Positions 1-12,449 of a DNA stretch of 64,000 nt are shown here, piece after piece. This stretch comes from Onychomys torridus (Eukaryota; Chordata; Mammalia; Rodentia; Cricetidae): positions 9,615,278-9,679,277 of the forward strand of contig NC_050449.1 of the NCBI RefSeq assembly GCF_903995425.1. Reading direction: 5' to 3'. The notes beneath the pieces are model-generated. The model was given only the letters and a program-made list of their open reading frames with translations, ran no database searches and was not told where the DNA came from. The position numbers were made by a program, and so were the translations under genes. Each line of letters opens with the position of its first letter. Position 1 is the first letter of the stretch.

Positions 1-904
1 TGGTCATCTGATGGCTGAAGTCTCCCCATGCCTTTTTTTTTTTTAACTCTCGGGTGTCCCAGTGAAGGCAGCATGAGGAGCTACAAAAATACCTCTGGCT
101 TTTAATTGAGCATCTAAATGTCTTTCCATCATGACACTCTAGACTGTTTCTCCATCTCTTCTGCGCTCACGGAGGTCTTTATGATTTTTTTCTCACCCCA
201 TTATATAAATCTAGAGGGAATTTCCTGTTTTGTTCTGGGGTCCAAGTGAGGGCATGACAGCAAGTATGCAGCATGTGGTATAGTATATCTTTTGAATGTC
301 TGTGCTCTGTTCCTAAAGGGCTACCAACACAAAGAAAGCAGGCAGTTTTACTCAAAACTGTAAGAAGGAATGGCAGGGTGTGTCCCGGGAAACTGTATTA
401 GGTACTGTTCTCCTTGCTATGATACAAGACCTGACAAGAATCCACTTTAAGGGGAAGATGATTTTGCTTTATAGCTCCAAGGGTCATGGTCCATCATAAC
501 AGGGAAAGCATGGCGGAAGGGAGTGTGGGGTGGATGATCACATTGCATTTGCAGTCAGGAAGCAGAGGCAAAAAACTAAGCAGGGCCTGGCTGTGAAGCC
601 TCAAGTCCAACCCAGTGGCATATTTCCTCCAGCCAGGCTCTTCCTCCTAAAGCTTCCACACTCTTCCAAGACAGCGCCACCTGCTGGAAACCAAGGATTC
701 AACCACACAGGCCTGTGGGCAACATTTCATATCCTTATCACAAAGAAAACGGCATGTATTTTGGGCTCTCCTCCCTATCTTCCCCCACCCTGAGCAAAAA
801 ATGGGAATTGAGACTATCTTTCCGCCCCAGAGCCTTCCCCAGCATGCCTCTGGGTACACTGGTGGAAGGACCAGTGAGGTTTCCCCTGTCCCTTCCCCAC
901 TCAG
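1..904. other. Unassigned non-coding sequence
   Basis: I see no gene. A T-run lies near 36-45. The stretch about 487-577 (a 'catggcgg' phrase followed by 'gtcaggaagcagag') resembles part of a dispersed rodent repeat, but is too short to name. Short open frames near 530-1100 overlap on both strands and show no protein-like composition. Confidence 0.5.
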
Positions 905-980
905 TAACCAAGCTGCATCAGCTTGCTCGCTTGCGCTGTCTCTCTCTCTCCTTCTCTCTTCCCCGCCTCTCTCCCCAAAG
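905..980. repeat. CT-rich low-complexity tract
   Basis: Imperfect (CT)n/(CCTCT)n pyrimidine run, read directly from the sequence. Confidence 0.7.
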
Positions 981-1155
981 ACTACGCTTAAAATAGAAAA
1001 GGTCAGTCTTGTGCAGGGTCAGAGGCTAGAGTATGGAATGAACTGGGATCATAGGGACTCAGAAGGATTAACCGCAGAGGATGGAATTTCTTTTGACCTC
1101 TAAGATGCATTTCTCATCACAGCATTATTATTTGGGAAAACTACAACTTAAATGT

Positions 1156-1331
1156 CTGTGAGACTGTATGTGTGTTTGTGGGTATGTATGTATGTGATGT
1201 GTGGTGTGAGTATGTATTATGTGTGTGTATAGATGTGTGTATCATGTGTGGCTGTGTATGAGGTATATGTATTGTGTGTGTTTGTATGTATTTGATATGT
1301 GTATGTATATATGTGATATGTATTGTGTGCT
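1156..1331. repeat. Degenerate (TG)n/(TATG)n simple repeat
   Basis: About 175 bp of interrupted TG, TATG and TGTA units. The open frames on both strands here (Thr/His-rich on minus, Cys/Val/Tyr-rich on plus) are translations of the repeat and not genes. Confidence 0.85.
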
Positions 1332-2769
1332 GAAAGGGCTCCTCTGTCATCTCTTAAAGACTTATCATGACTCACAGATTTTTTTCATCCGATATACAAT
1401 TATCATTATGTATTGAATTAACTTGAAATGACAGATTCTGTTTTATTTGATTGCCACTGTAAACGGGTTATATTAAAATGCTGCTGGCTTGATTGATTTG
1501 CCCACTTCAATCTCTGAGTTCTCTGAAGGTCAGAGGTTTTAAAAAATCAGGAGAGTACTTTGTCTTGTGTCTAAGATTGCTCTCTGTTTGGAGAAGAGCC
1601 AGCCTGGAGAGAAGTCCTTTCTCCACACCTATTATAATGCTAACCTGGCTGCTGTCTAAATGGGGGGCTTGAACATTGGGAGTCTTCGTTCGGTGAGGCT
1701 TTTGTTCACTGGTGTGAGCAAGTGAGTGGAGAGAAATACTCAGACCACTTTCTGATGGAGCGATTGAAAAGTCAGCTCTACCAGGCTGCTCTGTCCTCTC
1801 TACTAATGAAAATAAACGCAGTTCTGGCACACCAGCTGTAATCTGGAAATGGGCTTTAGAGATCCACTCTACTGAATAAATGGGCTATTACAGCCTATCA
1901 TTATGGAGGCCAAGAAGGTACATTAGACTAGAGGGAGGTGGGAGTGGAGGGGGCTGGGGGGGGGAGAATTAACTATTTCAAGATGTTGATGGAGCAGAAA
2001 TTTTAGCTTCTAAGTTTTTATCTTCTTAATGTTCTTACTGACAGCTGAAAAAAATCACAATGTCAAGAACTGTGACAAGGGCTGAGCTTTTTTTCTTTTC
2101 TTTTTTCTTTTTTGCCTACTTGTGAGTGAATACATTAGCCAGCTAGCTTCTTAGCTGCTTTTCATAGACCATGCAAGACTCTTGGGGCCAAAACAAAGGG
2201 CAGATTACTCAGAGTACTAGAAATAGGCAGAGTATGAAAATAATATGAGGACAGGGAGAGCTGGAGGGAGAGGGAGAGGGAGAGTTTTCTGAGTCCGAAT
2301 AGCTACAGGGAATGTGAGAAGGCTGGGCAGCATCTGCACACCGAGTAGACTGTGTAACAGGAGAGGGACTTGGCATTAGGGACATTAATCCTTGTGATGG
2401 GTAGGAAGCACTTCTGCCCTTTGGGTGTAGTCTATCTTCTGAGAGTGTTTTCTATGCAAATGCCTTTGGAAAGACAGCTCAATGGAGGCCAGTGCTTCTG
2501 CTACCAAAGGTTGGGGTTAGAGTTAAGATTCCTGAGCTCCTTCAGGAAACTGTCTTCAACACAGACCTCACTCGTGGAAGCCCGTGCCATCTATACCACT
2601 AAGGTTCTTCCATCTGAAGTGCAATACCCTGTGTCTCACTACCTTCAGTTTCTGGAATCATTCTCATGGAGTGTGACCCTTGAGGAATACCAGGCAGGTT
2701 TGCTATCAGGAATTTAGCAGAGCACATAAAACTGGTGACAGAAGGTTACTGGGGCTGAGGGAGAACCAA
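1332..2769. other. Unassigned sequence with small purine tracts
   Basis: No gene or named repeat recognised. It contains a G-run near 1951-1964, a T/C-rich patch near 2090-2115, and about four AGGGAG units near 2260-2284. The 115-codon plus frame at 2370-2717 has no recognisable domain and I treat it as chance. Confidence 0.5.
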
Positions 2770-2782
2770 GGAGAGAGAGAGA

Positions 2783-2826
<44 letters not shown>
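2770..2826. repeat. (GA)n microsatellite
   Basis: About 28 GA units with one GGGA interruption near 2785. The Arg/Glu-repeat frame on plus and the Leu/Ser-repeat frame on minus come from it. Confidence 0.95.
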
Positions 2827-2828
<2 letters not shown>

Positions 2829-4161
2829 AGGGGACCACAGAATCCTCCTCCTGATAAGAGGCTGTGTGTTGTGCAGAGTGTGAGGGTTATAAAGAACAGG
2901 AATTCGACAGGTTGACAACAACTGTTTGTGACAAGCAGGTGGACAAATAGAAAGCAAAAGAGAAAAGAAAAGAAGGGATAGAGTGGGAATATCCCGCATA
3001 GCTCAAGTGTAACCGCGTTCTTTTTCTCTTGAGTCTTTTTAATCCACCAATTCTAATAGTGTCAGAGACAGCACTCAGCATTGACTTATAAGAAATGCAG
3101 CTGTGAGTCATAGAATGCTGGTAAGGTTTAGGCTCTGGAGGAAACTGCCAGGCAGAAAAGAAACCAAACTTCATACACTGAGCTAGCTGCAAAGATAAAG
3201 ATCCTTGCTGCAGGAAAGTCCCTCTATTGTAGTGAAGGAAAACATGTTATGTAAAGGTTAAATGTGAAGATTCGATGTCTACAATTTACAGAGAAAGTCA
3301 ATCCAGCTTTGTTGTTAGGTGAGATTGGGGGCTGGACTGGTGCCAGCACAGGAGAATGGGACCTTCACTCACCTGCTATCCCACTAGACTCTGCAAGTGG
3401 CGCCTTAGAGCCTTTTAATCTTGATGGAGCTTTTTAATCTCCTCGGCATCCAGACAAGTCTTGACCAACTCTCCTGACAGCATAGTAGACGGATGTAGAA
3501 GTGGTGTGACATGCCCTGAGCCTGATCGCTTCTGTCCCAGCTCAGTGGTACAACTGCACTAGACTGGAATAGTGGGAACGTGGGATAAAACCCACCTTCC
3601 TTCCCTCTCTTTGATCTTCTGTAAGATGTTGTCACGCATCCCGTGGATGCACAGTACTGCCCCATTCAGTTGAAAGAGCTGAACAAGTCCTCTGTGAAAT
3701 CTAGGGACCTAGCGACTGGGGTAAACAAATACTCCTAAGAAGGCATGTGCCATTCACATGAGAAGGGTGGGGAGACCTGCCTTGAATCTTTCATGTGGTG
3801 GAACTGTTTGTCCATGGGAAGGAAGCTTGCTGAAGACATTGCCCCCAGCAGTCCTCTTTTGGGAATTCTTACTCTCTGATATTTTTAATAAGCAGCTAAA
3901 TTTCCTTATGAAACATTGTGGACTTTCTCATCTTCACTGGAATGATTCAACTGGGGATTTGTGTATGAGGTCCAGTTTTGCTGCAGGTCAGCCTCATAGT
4001 CTTGCATATGTTACAGAATCCATGAAGGTGATAAGATAGTGATTATAAGGTTGGATCATAGACAAATTAATAATTATTATTATGTAAGCAACATCCTCAA
4101 TCTACTTTTCTTTCCCAAGGAAAGGATAACTTAAGTTAGCCCTATCCAAAAAGGAAATCTA
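2827..4161. other. Unassigned sequence
   Basis: No gene, SINE or LINE phrase recognised. The short frames at 2887-3192 (minus) and 3758-4039 (plus) carry no domain, signal peptide or conserved motif that I know. Confidence 0.45.
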
Positions 4162-4347
4162 GGTAGTTTTTTGTTTGTTTGTTTGTTTTTGTTTTTCAAG
4201 ACAGGGTTTCTCTGTGTAGCTTTGTGCCTTTCCTGGATCTCGCTCTGTAGACCAGGCTGGCCTCGAACTCACAAAGATCCGCCTGCCTCTGCCTCCCGAG
4301 TGCTGGGATTAAAGGCATGCGCCACCACTGCCCGGCGGTAGTTTTTT
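4162..4347 (-). mobile_element. B1 SINE, minus strand, with target-site duplication
   Basis: 7SL-RNA-derived B1 inserted in reverse. On the plus strand it reads from a (TTTG)n stretch (its A-rich tail) through 'gacagggtttctctgtgtag' to 'gccaccactgcccggc' at 4336. The variant 'tagctttgtgcctttcctgg' is the sub-type I associate with cricetid rodents. A 'ggtagtttttt' target-site duplication flanks it at 4162 and 4337. The internal Pol III A and B boxes look intact, so it is a relatively recent insertion. Confidence 0.95.
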
Positions 4348-4929
4348 TTTTTTTTTTTTTAAATGTCAATCTCCCAGTATCACCCCGAGCCCCACTGCTC
4401 TGACTTGGTACCACATCCTTCCTATCCATGGTTTCCCCATGTAGCATATGGACTTTAATCTCACGTAGGTCAACCATTACTGTCTTCCTCCATTTTCTCT
4501 CATGGCTGGCCTTTAAATGTTGGCTCTCTAAACCTGGAGACCTCTCAGAGGTTCAGAATCTGTTATTGTGAGTTGTGACTACCCAACTGGCAAGCACAGG
4601 TACATGCTGAGTAATTCTTTGTGTTCACTTAAAGACACAGCTGATGATGCTGGTGAAGGTCTTCTTTGATAGCTTATTACAAAGAAAAGAAGGTACAAAT
4701 CTATCCCTCAGATCCCCTCCTTCCAAATAGCGTTCTCATATGCTTTTAAAGCTAAAAAAGTGGGGAGGTGAGAAAAAAAGAGGAAATGTCCTAAACTTAC
4801 CCTTTCTGAGGTACAGAGAACATTTCTACTTATGTAGTCCATCATTCTGTGGAATTCAGCATGCCTTAAACCAAACTCTCCATTTTCCCTCTCAAAGCAG
4901 CATCTCTGATTAGCATTCCTGTTTCAGAT
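4348..4929. other. T-run and unassigned sequence
   Basis: A T18 run follows the B1 target duplication, then about 550 bp in which I recognise nothing. The minus-strand frame at 4196-4477 is mostly translated B1. Confidence 0.5.
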
Positions 4930-5285
4930 TTATTCCCATAGCTTCCTGAGCACAAACCCTGGAGTCATTTATCATGGCTGCCTCTTCCACACACTCACAG
5001 CCAATCAGTAATCAAGTCCTGTTGTTTCTGCCTTCAAAATCATCTTTCTATCTTTCTCTTTCTGTTACCATGGATACCACCAAATCCCCTTTTGCTTCAT
5101 GCCTGGACAACTACAGTAACTTCTGGAGTCTCCGGGCTCCTTATCTAGCCTGCATACAGCTGCTGCTGGAACACATCCTTTTGTTATGTCCACTCCCCCT
5201 GCTCAGGACCCTTCTGTAGCTCCTTTCTGTTCTTCAATATCACATTCTTTAACTCACATGGCTTTGCAGAGCTGGCCATATTTTA
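4930..5285 (+). mobile_element. LINE2 (L2) fossil
   Basis: Matches the conserved 3' part of the ancient mammalian L2 in order: 'ctggagtcat', 'caatcagtaatcaagtcctg', 'tggacaactacag', then 'cccctgctcaggacccttct'. It is heavily diverged, as expected for L2, which stopped moving before the placental radiation. The 81-codon frame 4974-5219 is a remnant of the L2 reverse-transcriptase ORF tail and not a functional gene. Confidence 0.7.
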
Positions 5286-5579
5286 AAGCTCTTTGTTAAT
5301 TTATATGAAGTTTTTGTGTGAAATTAAGATGGTGTCTCCCATCCCTAGGCTAAGGCACCAGTGGGTACCTTAGTTAGTAGATTCTGAGTGAATTATAACG
5401 GAGGTGCATCCCTGCTGCAGAATGCAGAGACCTTGAAGAACAAGGGGTGTTATTTGGTCCCCAATCACTTGGAAGACCCTGTAGGACAATGACTTCACAG
5501 CTGTAGGCAGTGTATTGCAGTCTACCTGCTCAAAACAGTTGCTCTTATAGTCCTTTCTTTCCATTTCCTCTTGGTGTGT

Positions 5580-5897
5580 ATCTACACAGGTGTTCATGTA
5601 TGTGTGTGCATGCAGACATGGGTGCACACATGTATTACAGTTGTGTGTGGAGGCCAGAGGTCAGTGTCGTGGCTTCCTCAGTCACGCTCCACTTCCTCAA
5701 CTCTCAACGACAGGGTATCTTACTAAACCTGAAGCTCATTGATTGTTGAGACCAACAGGTCAGCAAGGTATCCTCCTGCCTTCACTTGCCAAGCTCTGGG
5801 ATCACAGGTGAGCAGCATCGTGTCTGTCTTTTTGTGTGGATATGGATGTGAGCACAGATCCTCATGCTTGCACATTCTCCTGAGTAAGCACCTTCCC
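5580..5897 (-). mobile_element. B4-type SINE, minus strand
   Basis: B4 is a fusion of an ID (tRNA-like) part and a B1-like part. In reverse order the plus strand shows 'ggaggccagaggtcagtg', 'gacagggtatcttactaaac', 'gctctgggatcacaggtg' and 'cagatcctcatgcttgcac'. Moderately diverged. The flanking TG/CA-rich start (5580-5645) is usual for this arrangement. Confidence 0.75.
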
Positions 5898-6180
5898 CAC
5901 CCTCAATGCTTTCCTAGAATAACGTTGCATTTCCAGACAATGCGGTATTTGCTTTTACCCAAATTATTTGACTCATATGGCTTTTTACTTTTTTTCTAAA
6001 ATATACTTTAACTTCCTTCTAACTGGATAATTCCTGTTTGCTCCTCAAAATTCACCCCAAACGTTACTTCTTTGGGAAACCTTTTTAACCCTCTACAGCT
6101 GGAACATTGTATTTTTTGAAGTTCTCATACCAATTTAAGTCTAGGCCTTGAGGACTCAAATTTGGTCAGCCACTCTGCAT
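5898..6180 (+). mobile_element. Possible L2 fragment, AT-rich
   Basis: The phrase 'gctcctcaaaattcacc' followed by 'gggaaacctttttaaccct' near 6040-6100 resembles the L2 3' region. It may be the continuation of the L2 at 4930 after the B4 insertion. Weak match. Confidence 0.35.
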
Positions 6181-7649
6181 AGAGGCTGTGGATGTTCTTT
6201 TTAATTTGTTTTAATGACTAATTTTGTCTCAGTCTGGGATTTCTGCCAATGCTAGAAAACAGTACACATTTGACCTTCAGTATAACTGTCCCTTAGATGA
6301 GTAATCAGCCATTCCAAATAGCCTAACTCCTGCCTCAAAGTGTGATGGGACCTGGCTTCAGGGAAAGGCTTGGATAACTACAGGGGTCCTGGGGATGCTG
6401 AGGAGGTGAATTGCTTGCATGCTGCCCTCTGCCTGCTTGGGTGCTCAGCTTATATCCACTCCACTTGCATCATCTGACATTGCTTGGGAAGTAGTCTCTG
6501 TTCACATCAGATCTGCTCTTGAGCATCCCTCTGGCCTTTGGAACGAAGCTGTGCTTTTCCAAGACATAATGCACAGTGAAGTCTCTCAAAGAGCTTGGCT
6601 TTTGTCTTCTGTTCAGTTGGCTCCCCTTGCCCCATTTTGTCTCTTTCTGTTACTTCAAATTCCAAGAGACTCTTCATCTGAGGTCTGGCTAATATTTGGA
6701 TTGAGTAAATTCGTCACTCAGCATTCATAGTGAACATTTTCTGAAACATCCAGAGTGTCTAGATCCCTTCCATGTGATGTAAGTGCCAAGAGAAGCTAGG
6801 TGCACAGGGCCACATGTATCTTGCAGATACTCCTTCCATATGTCGTTGCCCTGCTGTTCCAAGGCTAGCTGGACAGAGTTACTTGTGAGTTTTACTTCAA
6901 CATGTCTGAGATTTTTACTGCATTATAGATCAGGATGAAGTCCATCTGCCTCTGCACACCTGGCCTCTGTGCCAAGGACGTACTCAGAGACCCACGATCA
7001 GCCTCTCCCTCATCCTTTATCTCTAGATCTCCTTGTCTGAATGTTGTTCCTCAAATCAGAAGTTCTTTTCACTTTCTTCTTAATCCTTAGAAGAACAGGA
7101 AACCCCATAGGTCACAAATACCCAAGTTTCCTGTAATCTAGAGCTTCTGATAAAACTGCTTTCAGTTCTGAGTTGAGCAAACACATTCATGGCTGCAATT
7201 TGCCCTGGGCTTCAAGATCCTCTCTTGCAAATGCAAAGCTTTTGAGTTATGGCAAAATCCGCCCAGAGAAAACAGTTCCTGGTTTAGTAGAAGACAGTCA
7301 AACACAAGATAAGATGATTAATATATTGCACAAATATTATCCAGTAGTAGCCTAACATCTGTGCTGTATTATAACCACAACCTCTCTTATCTGTCATCCC
7401 TTCTAGTCTTGCTCTCCTATGGGGGTATGTCCTACTCAGTGCTGAGTGCTGGTATACCGACACCTCCTGTAGGGAACAGCACATAAGCAGTGGAGAGATG
7501 GACGAGCACCATTCTGGAAACCTCTGGGTTCCTAAGCAACTGGCTTGACAGTGATTGCTGAGGCATGAATTTGCAGTCCTGCTGGGTAGTCTCCATAGTG
7601 GCCAGAAATAGACATATTCTGTATTGTGTTCAGCTGCTAAAGGCAGGAG

Positions 7650-7651
<2 letters not shown>
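6181..7651. other. Unassigned sequence
   Basis: 1.5 kb with no recognisable repeat phrase. The 103-codon frame at 6419-6730 is hydrophobic at its C-terminal end but has no recognisable family and no supporting splice or Kozak context. Confidence 0.45.

Positions 7652-7696
<45 letters not shown>
7652..7696. repeat. (GT)n microsatellite
   Basis: Uninterrupted, about 22 GT units, so likely polymorphic in length. Confidence 0.95.
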
Positions 7697-7699
<3 letters not shown>

Positions 7700-7814
7700 A
7701 ATTCTTATTCTACAGAGCTGCAGAGGGCTAATGCTGACCTGTATAGATTACCCCAGGAATCCTAAAACTTGATGATCACATGTATGAAATTTGTCAGCTG
7801 TTAGTCACAGGACA

Positions 7815-7985
7815 CACCAGTGCTCTTCAAGGAGCTTTACATGTGCTGATGAGCTTGAGTGTTTCCAGGGCACAAAAAGTGGTGTCTACTGTTATCCTCA
7901 TTTCATAGATGAGGCAATGCCATGAGGTCAAGGAATTTGTCTGGAGGTCACCCAATATGACAAGGGCAGAGCTGGGGCAGGGACA
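7815..7985 (-). mobile_element. MIR SINE fossil, minus strand
   Basis: The core reads 'gagctttacatgtgctgatg', 'tatcctcatttcatagatg' and 'ggtcacccaatatgacaag', the order of the reverse MIR consensus. MIR is an old tRNA-derived SINE shared by mammals. Confidence 0.8.
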
Positions 7986-8859
7986 CAGTCTCCTTAACAG
8001 GGGGCTATCGTCCATATGAGAATCCCACTCAAGTGATTCTAGCAGAATACCTGATCTAGATCCAGTCTGTTGTGTTAGAATCGAGCTGGATCCACCTGTT
8101 TTACGTCTCAGGCTTGAAGTCCTGAGCAGCTCTGTTGACCGAAGGAAGGAAGCTTTTCCTCAAGGAGTGAGAAATGCACAGAGGGCTCGTGAGCAAATTC
8201 ATCAGAACAAAACCCACCGATGAAGAAAGTCGTAGACATCTGTTTCCATGCTCTGGCTGGCTTTACATAATCAAAGTAAAGTACTGCTTTGCAGAAAGCA
8301 ATACTTACATTTTTCTGAATAAAGTCTGTCTGTAAGATAAATGAGGTAGACCAAAGTCATGCCACAAGAGTGGAAATCGCACTGAAGGCTCGAGGGCTCA
8401 GTTCCTTCCCCCTCAGCCTCCCCTCACTGGGAAGCAATTGGCACATTTGCTGCACAGCTTATATGCGTCAGACATACATTACATTCTACTGTAAAAAAAA
8501 AAAACTTGTTTTTTTAAAAGTGAAGAGTATCTAAAGAAAAAGCTGTTTTCAAAATGTCATCTGGACTGTGCTTGGTGGCATTGTGTTTGCACACATTCCC
8601 ACACCTTTCAGAGCAGCTGAGCGGGATATCTGTGCTCTTTCAGCCACATGTACACATGAATTTTTGTTGTGGAGGAAAGGAAGGAAAAGGATTGATTTTT
8701 AAATTCCAGCTTTGTTCTCATATGGTCACCATATACAGATACAATGACTGGATTTTCTAAGTTAAACATTTGTTGGGGTAGATTGTCTGATGGAGTCATT
8801 GAAATCCTGACTATCTTATACAGCTCACTATGTGTTTGGCAGCTGAGTAAAATGGAGAC
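7986..8859. other. Unassigned sequence
   Basis: No repeat recognised. An A12 run followed by T7 near 8493-8515 is the only compositional feature. Confidence 0.45.
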
Positions 8860-9015
8860 AGGGAGAGCTAGTTCTGAATCTTGACTTTGTATCTATAGAT
8901 TTGGGGCAAATTAGTTGACTTCTTTAGGCTTCTGTTTACTCATGTAAAATTTGGGGCATTTGTATATTGACACCTCTGTAAATGTTGTAGGGATATCATA
9001 AATGAAAACAAAACC
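8860..9015 (+). mobile_element. MIR SINE fossil
   Basis: 'ttggggcaaattagttgac', 'ttctgtttactcatgtaaaa' and 'tgttgtagggatatcataaa' follow the MIR core in sense order, with strong divergence. Confidence 0.7.
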
Positions 9016-9334
9016 ACAAAGGAAAAGTTGCCCAGAGTAGAGAAAATAGCAGATACTGTTATTCTTACTACTAGCAGGCTGGCAAGGCACTTCTATGTTG
9101 GTCTTTCCAAATATGATTGGCTCTTAGCAATGAGCAAGAGACAGCTCATTTGTGCATGTGTACCTTAGAGTCTGATCATTATATTGAGACAGATGGTTGG
9201 TGACAAGCAGGTGGAGAGCTAGTGACATGGCAGCAGGAGCAGGGACTATCTGAGGGGATGAAGGGAACAAGCAAAGGTAGTCACAGCATGGGGGATGGGA
9301 CGAGGGGTACAAGCAGAGGTTGGGGCTCCAAGGT

Positions 9335-9506
9335 TATGAGTTTTTCAGAGCACTCAAGTTTTGTTCCAAGCACCCACGTTAGGTGGCATACAGCCACCCA
9401 CCTCCAACTCTAGGATGATCTGACACCCTCTTCTGGCCTCTTTAGGCACTACACTCATGTGCACATATCCTATACACACAATCCACATCCACGTAAATAA
9501 AGATAA
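9335..9506 (+). mobile_element. B2/B3-family SINE, 5'-worn
   Basis: tRNA-derived SINE. 'ccaagcacccacgttaggtg' is the degraded B-box region, followed by 'gatctgacaccctcttctgg' and an A-rich tail with 'aaataaagata'. The 5' tRNA-like portion is poorly preserved. Confidence 0.75.
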
Positions 9507-11274
9507 TTCGTGTTTTAAAGAGCAAAGTACAATAACCTATATGCAGAAATAGGCTTAATTAAACTTATTACTTAATTTAAAATGTGTTACCATGATGCTA
9601 CATTAGGTCCTAAGGGCACAGGGTGAATACTCATTTCTTTCACCCTTGGGGTGGATTTGGAATAGACAAATCCGTGGAAGTGCTGGCAACTTCATTGCTG
9701 TTGGTTTGTACTAGGTGCAAGTGGTGTAAAGGAACACCCAGAATGCCACCGTGGGGTTAGAACAAGCTGTGAGGGGGGGGGGGACGCCATTTTAAACTAG
9801 AAGAGGGACAAAAGGAACCACTTGTCTAAAAGAAAGACATGAAGATAAAGAAGTCTTTATGATGATTTCAGTACATTAGTTTGTTTCTAAGCTTAAGGTG
9901 CAAGGAGGGGACTTGGGCCTTACCACATGGGAAGGACTTTGAACTTTCTCATGGTAGAAAAAGAAAATGGCAGAGTTGGTAAAGGAAGTCCGTTAAGCAA
10001 AGCGATTGTATCTGGTTGGCATTTTAGAAAGACCACCCCAGAGCGGAGAATGGAGTGCTGGAAACAAGGTGCCTGTAGGGGGCAGGAAGTCAGGAAGGGG
10101 TGGGTACAGTCCACTGGGAGTGAGAAGAATGGGGTAAGAGAGTGACAGTACATATAGCAGGCATGTGTGGGAGTCTTCACAGAGAACCTAGGAGCAGGAC
10201 AGGTTAGGATCAAAAAGACTTCAGGGCACAGATGGCGACGTGAGATGTGTGGGTGCACCTGTTTTCTTCGAGTTTGGATAAGTCTGTAAGATAATATACA
10301 CCAGCAATGTCAAGAAAATGTTCTGATTTAGGAATAAAGGAAGGATTTGGATGTGGTGAGTCTGAGGTTGGTCTCTGGAACACTAAGCCAAGACCCATCC
10401 ACCTTTGTGTAGACAGTTATAAGGGACAGTCAAAAAAATCCATTTGTTTCCCAATGTAGCATTGATAAGTAAGACTGAAAGGTGTAAATTGGGATTGAGT
10501 TTCCAGTTTACTGAGGAAAGAAACAGAACAAGAAACTTAGGGTAAAGGGAAGACATTTGAATGGGAACCGGACACAATAGCGCCCAGCAAAGAGACTGGG
10601 AGCCAGGAGAAGAGTGGTTGCCGAGTCCAGAGGAAGAAAAGAATGTGCCAGGCACGAAACAGGAGCACCAGTGCCATGCAGGTCGAGTGAGAGGACTTGA
10701 AACACGCATGTGGCTGGGGACTCTGGGACGTACTGACACTCAGGGGTCATGGAGGAGTTATGGAGGAGCTAGCATGACTATTAGGGGAAGAGCCTGACGG
10801 ATCTTGGCAAGGAGGATGGAAGGGAAGGGAAGAAGCTTTTTCTTAGTGACTCCAAATCTTAGTGCCTGACTGAACTGGGCCTCCTGTTAGGGATGGACAA
10901 CCCAAGTCAAAACCAAATAGCAGTTAGGCTGATTTTTCTATTCAGTGAATCCTGGCAGAAGAATGTCCAACCAAGTCTTCTGTTATTGGCAGAGTTGTAT
11001 CTGCTTATGTTTATTGGGCTTAGGATACTTATGTCTAGATCAGTTTTCTTGAATTCTTGGTTTTGGAGAAACAGTTTTCAAAGCTATAGTACTTTCAATT
11101 TTTTATGTACAAATCTCATGTTCTTTTAGCTTTCAATATGTTTAGGTCTTAACTGTGGCTTAACATAACACACAGTTTTCTTCTCAGCATTTTTTAAGTG
11201 CATAGTTGAATAGTATTAACTGCATGGCTCGATAAGGTAAATTCACATTGTTCTGAAATCTGTCTCTCGAATGA
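9507..11274. other. Unassigned sequence
   Basis: Contains a run of 11 G at 9773-9783. The frames at 9920-10258 and 10383-10739 (minus) overlap other open frames on the plus strand and show no domain. I see nothing else. Confidence 0.45.
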
Positions 11275-11505
11275 TTTTTATCTTACAAAACTGAAACTCT
11301 CTCCCTACTGAAACATCTCCCTGTTTGCCTCTCCTCTCACTCCCTGGAAACCACATTCTACTTTCAGTTTCTAAGAGCTCAATTATTTGTATACCTCCCG
11401 CAAGCAAGCACACGGAGTTTTTCTGCCATGATCGGCTTATTTCCCTTTGCAAAATACCCTCAGTTTTATCCGTGTTATAGCATGCTTCCCAGTTTCCCCA
11501 CAAAG
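11275..11505 (-). mobile_element. Ancient L1 tail, minus strand
   Basis: 'cttacaaaactgaaactct', 'ctggaaaccacattctactt' and 'tcggcttatttcccttt' in this order are the reverse complement of an old mammalian (L1M-type) ORF2-tail/3'-UTR. The 154-codon minus frame 11243-11707 overlaps it and is best read as part L1 remnant and part chance. Confidence 0.65.
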
Positions 11506-12000
11506 AGATTTCAAAGATGGACAAGGTGAAAAGCCATGGACAATGTAGCCACAGGACAAGAATCATTCCATGTGTTGAGATTGGACAGGTTCCACATGTA
11601 TTTCCTCCTCTGAGAATCATTTGTATGAACCTGAAAATTTTTGTTCTTTCAACCTTGTAAGTGAAAAAGCAAATGGCCCTGGGGATAAGTAAACCTTTAA
11701 ACATCAAAACATTGGCTGGTTACAGAGTGAAGTCAAGGTTCCATAGGAGTGGAGAGGCAGCTGGGCACCTGTACGAAGAAAACAAAGACTGCAGGAGAGG
11801 TGAGAAGGAGGTGAGCATTGATGACGGGTCCAGAAGCCCAGTGTCTGGTCAGAAACCTCCTCCTTACAAACCCGCTCACAGTCACCTATATTGTCACAAA
11901 AAGCAGGTTATTACGTGACTGAGGAAGGTCTGTGACACCCTTTGGTTTGTCTTGGGTGGGTACTTCAAGAAGACATGGATGACAAAGGAAGTAAGCCCCG
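11506..12000. other. Unassigned sequence
   Basis: No recognisable repeat or gene between the L1 fossil and the small tandem duplication at 12001. Confidence 0.45.
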
Positions 12001-12063
12001 ACAGGGAACCACATGCCACTGAGGCATACAGGGAACCACATGCCACTGAGGCATACAGGGAAC
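12001..12063. repeat. 27-bp tandem duplication
   Basis: Two identical copies of a 27-bp unit beginning 'acagggaaccacatgccact' plus a 9-bp partial third copy. The unit is a multiple of three, so a short minus-strand frame reads through it, but nothing else suggests coding. Confidence 0.9.
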
Positions 12064-12449
12064 ACAGAGGTCCAGGCACAATTAGGTGTGAATGCTGAGC
12101 TTTGTGAGGTCCCGGTTCTCAGGAGCATTATGGGGTGTTCTCTGTACTTCCAGGCATGGCCCCTCCTCTAACATCTCTTTGGTTGTATATTTGCTGCCTG
12201 CTTGACATTTCTAATTAGAAAACTAAAATAATAGAGAGCTCAAACGACATTTCCAGCACTGCATCAGCTTTCATTCTTTCCCCAAATCTTTGCCTCAGTT
12301 AAACTTCCAAGGTCCAGAAACTGGTGGCAGCCTTGACTACATATTTAGGGGGAATTTTGACATTTGCTTTTGCTTCATGCAGTTACCCCTGAAAGACATT
12401 TACATCCTCTCATCTTCTCCAGATTCTTAGCCCAAGCATGATCATTTCT

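Noticed and set aside
2706..2999. Leu/Ser-repeat protein
   Set aside because: Translation of the (GA)n microsatellite.
11243..11707. 154-codon minus-strand frame
   Set aside because: About half is an old L1 tail read in reverse and the rest has no recognisable family.
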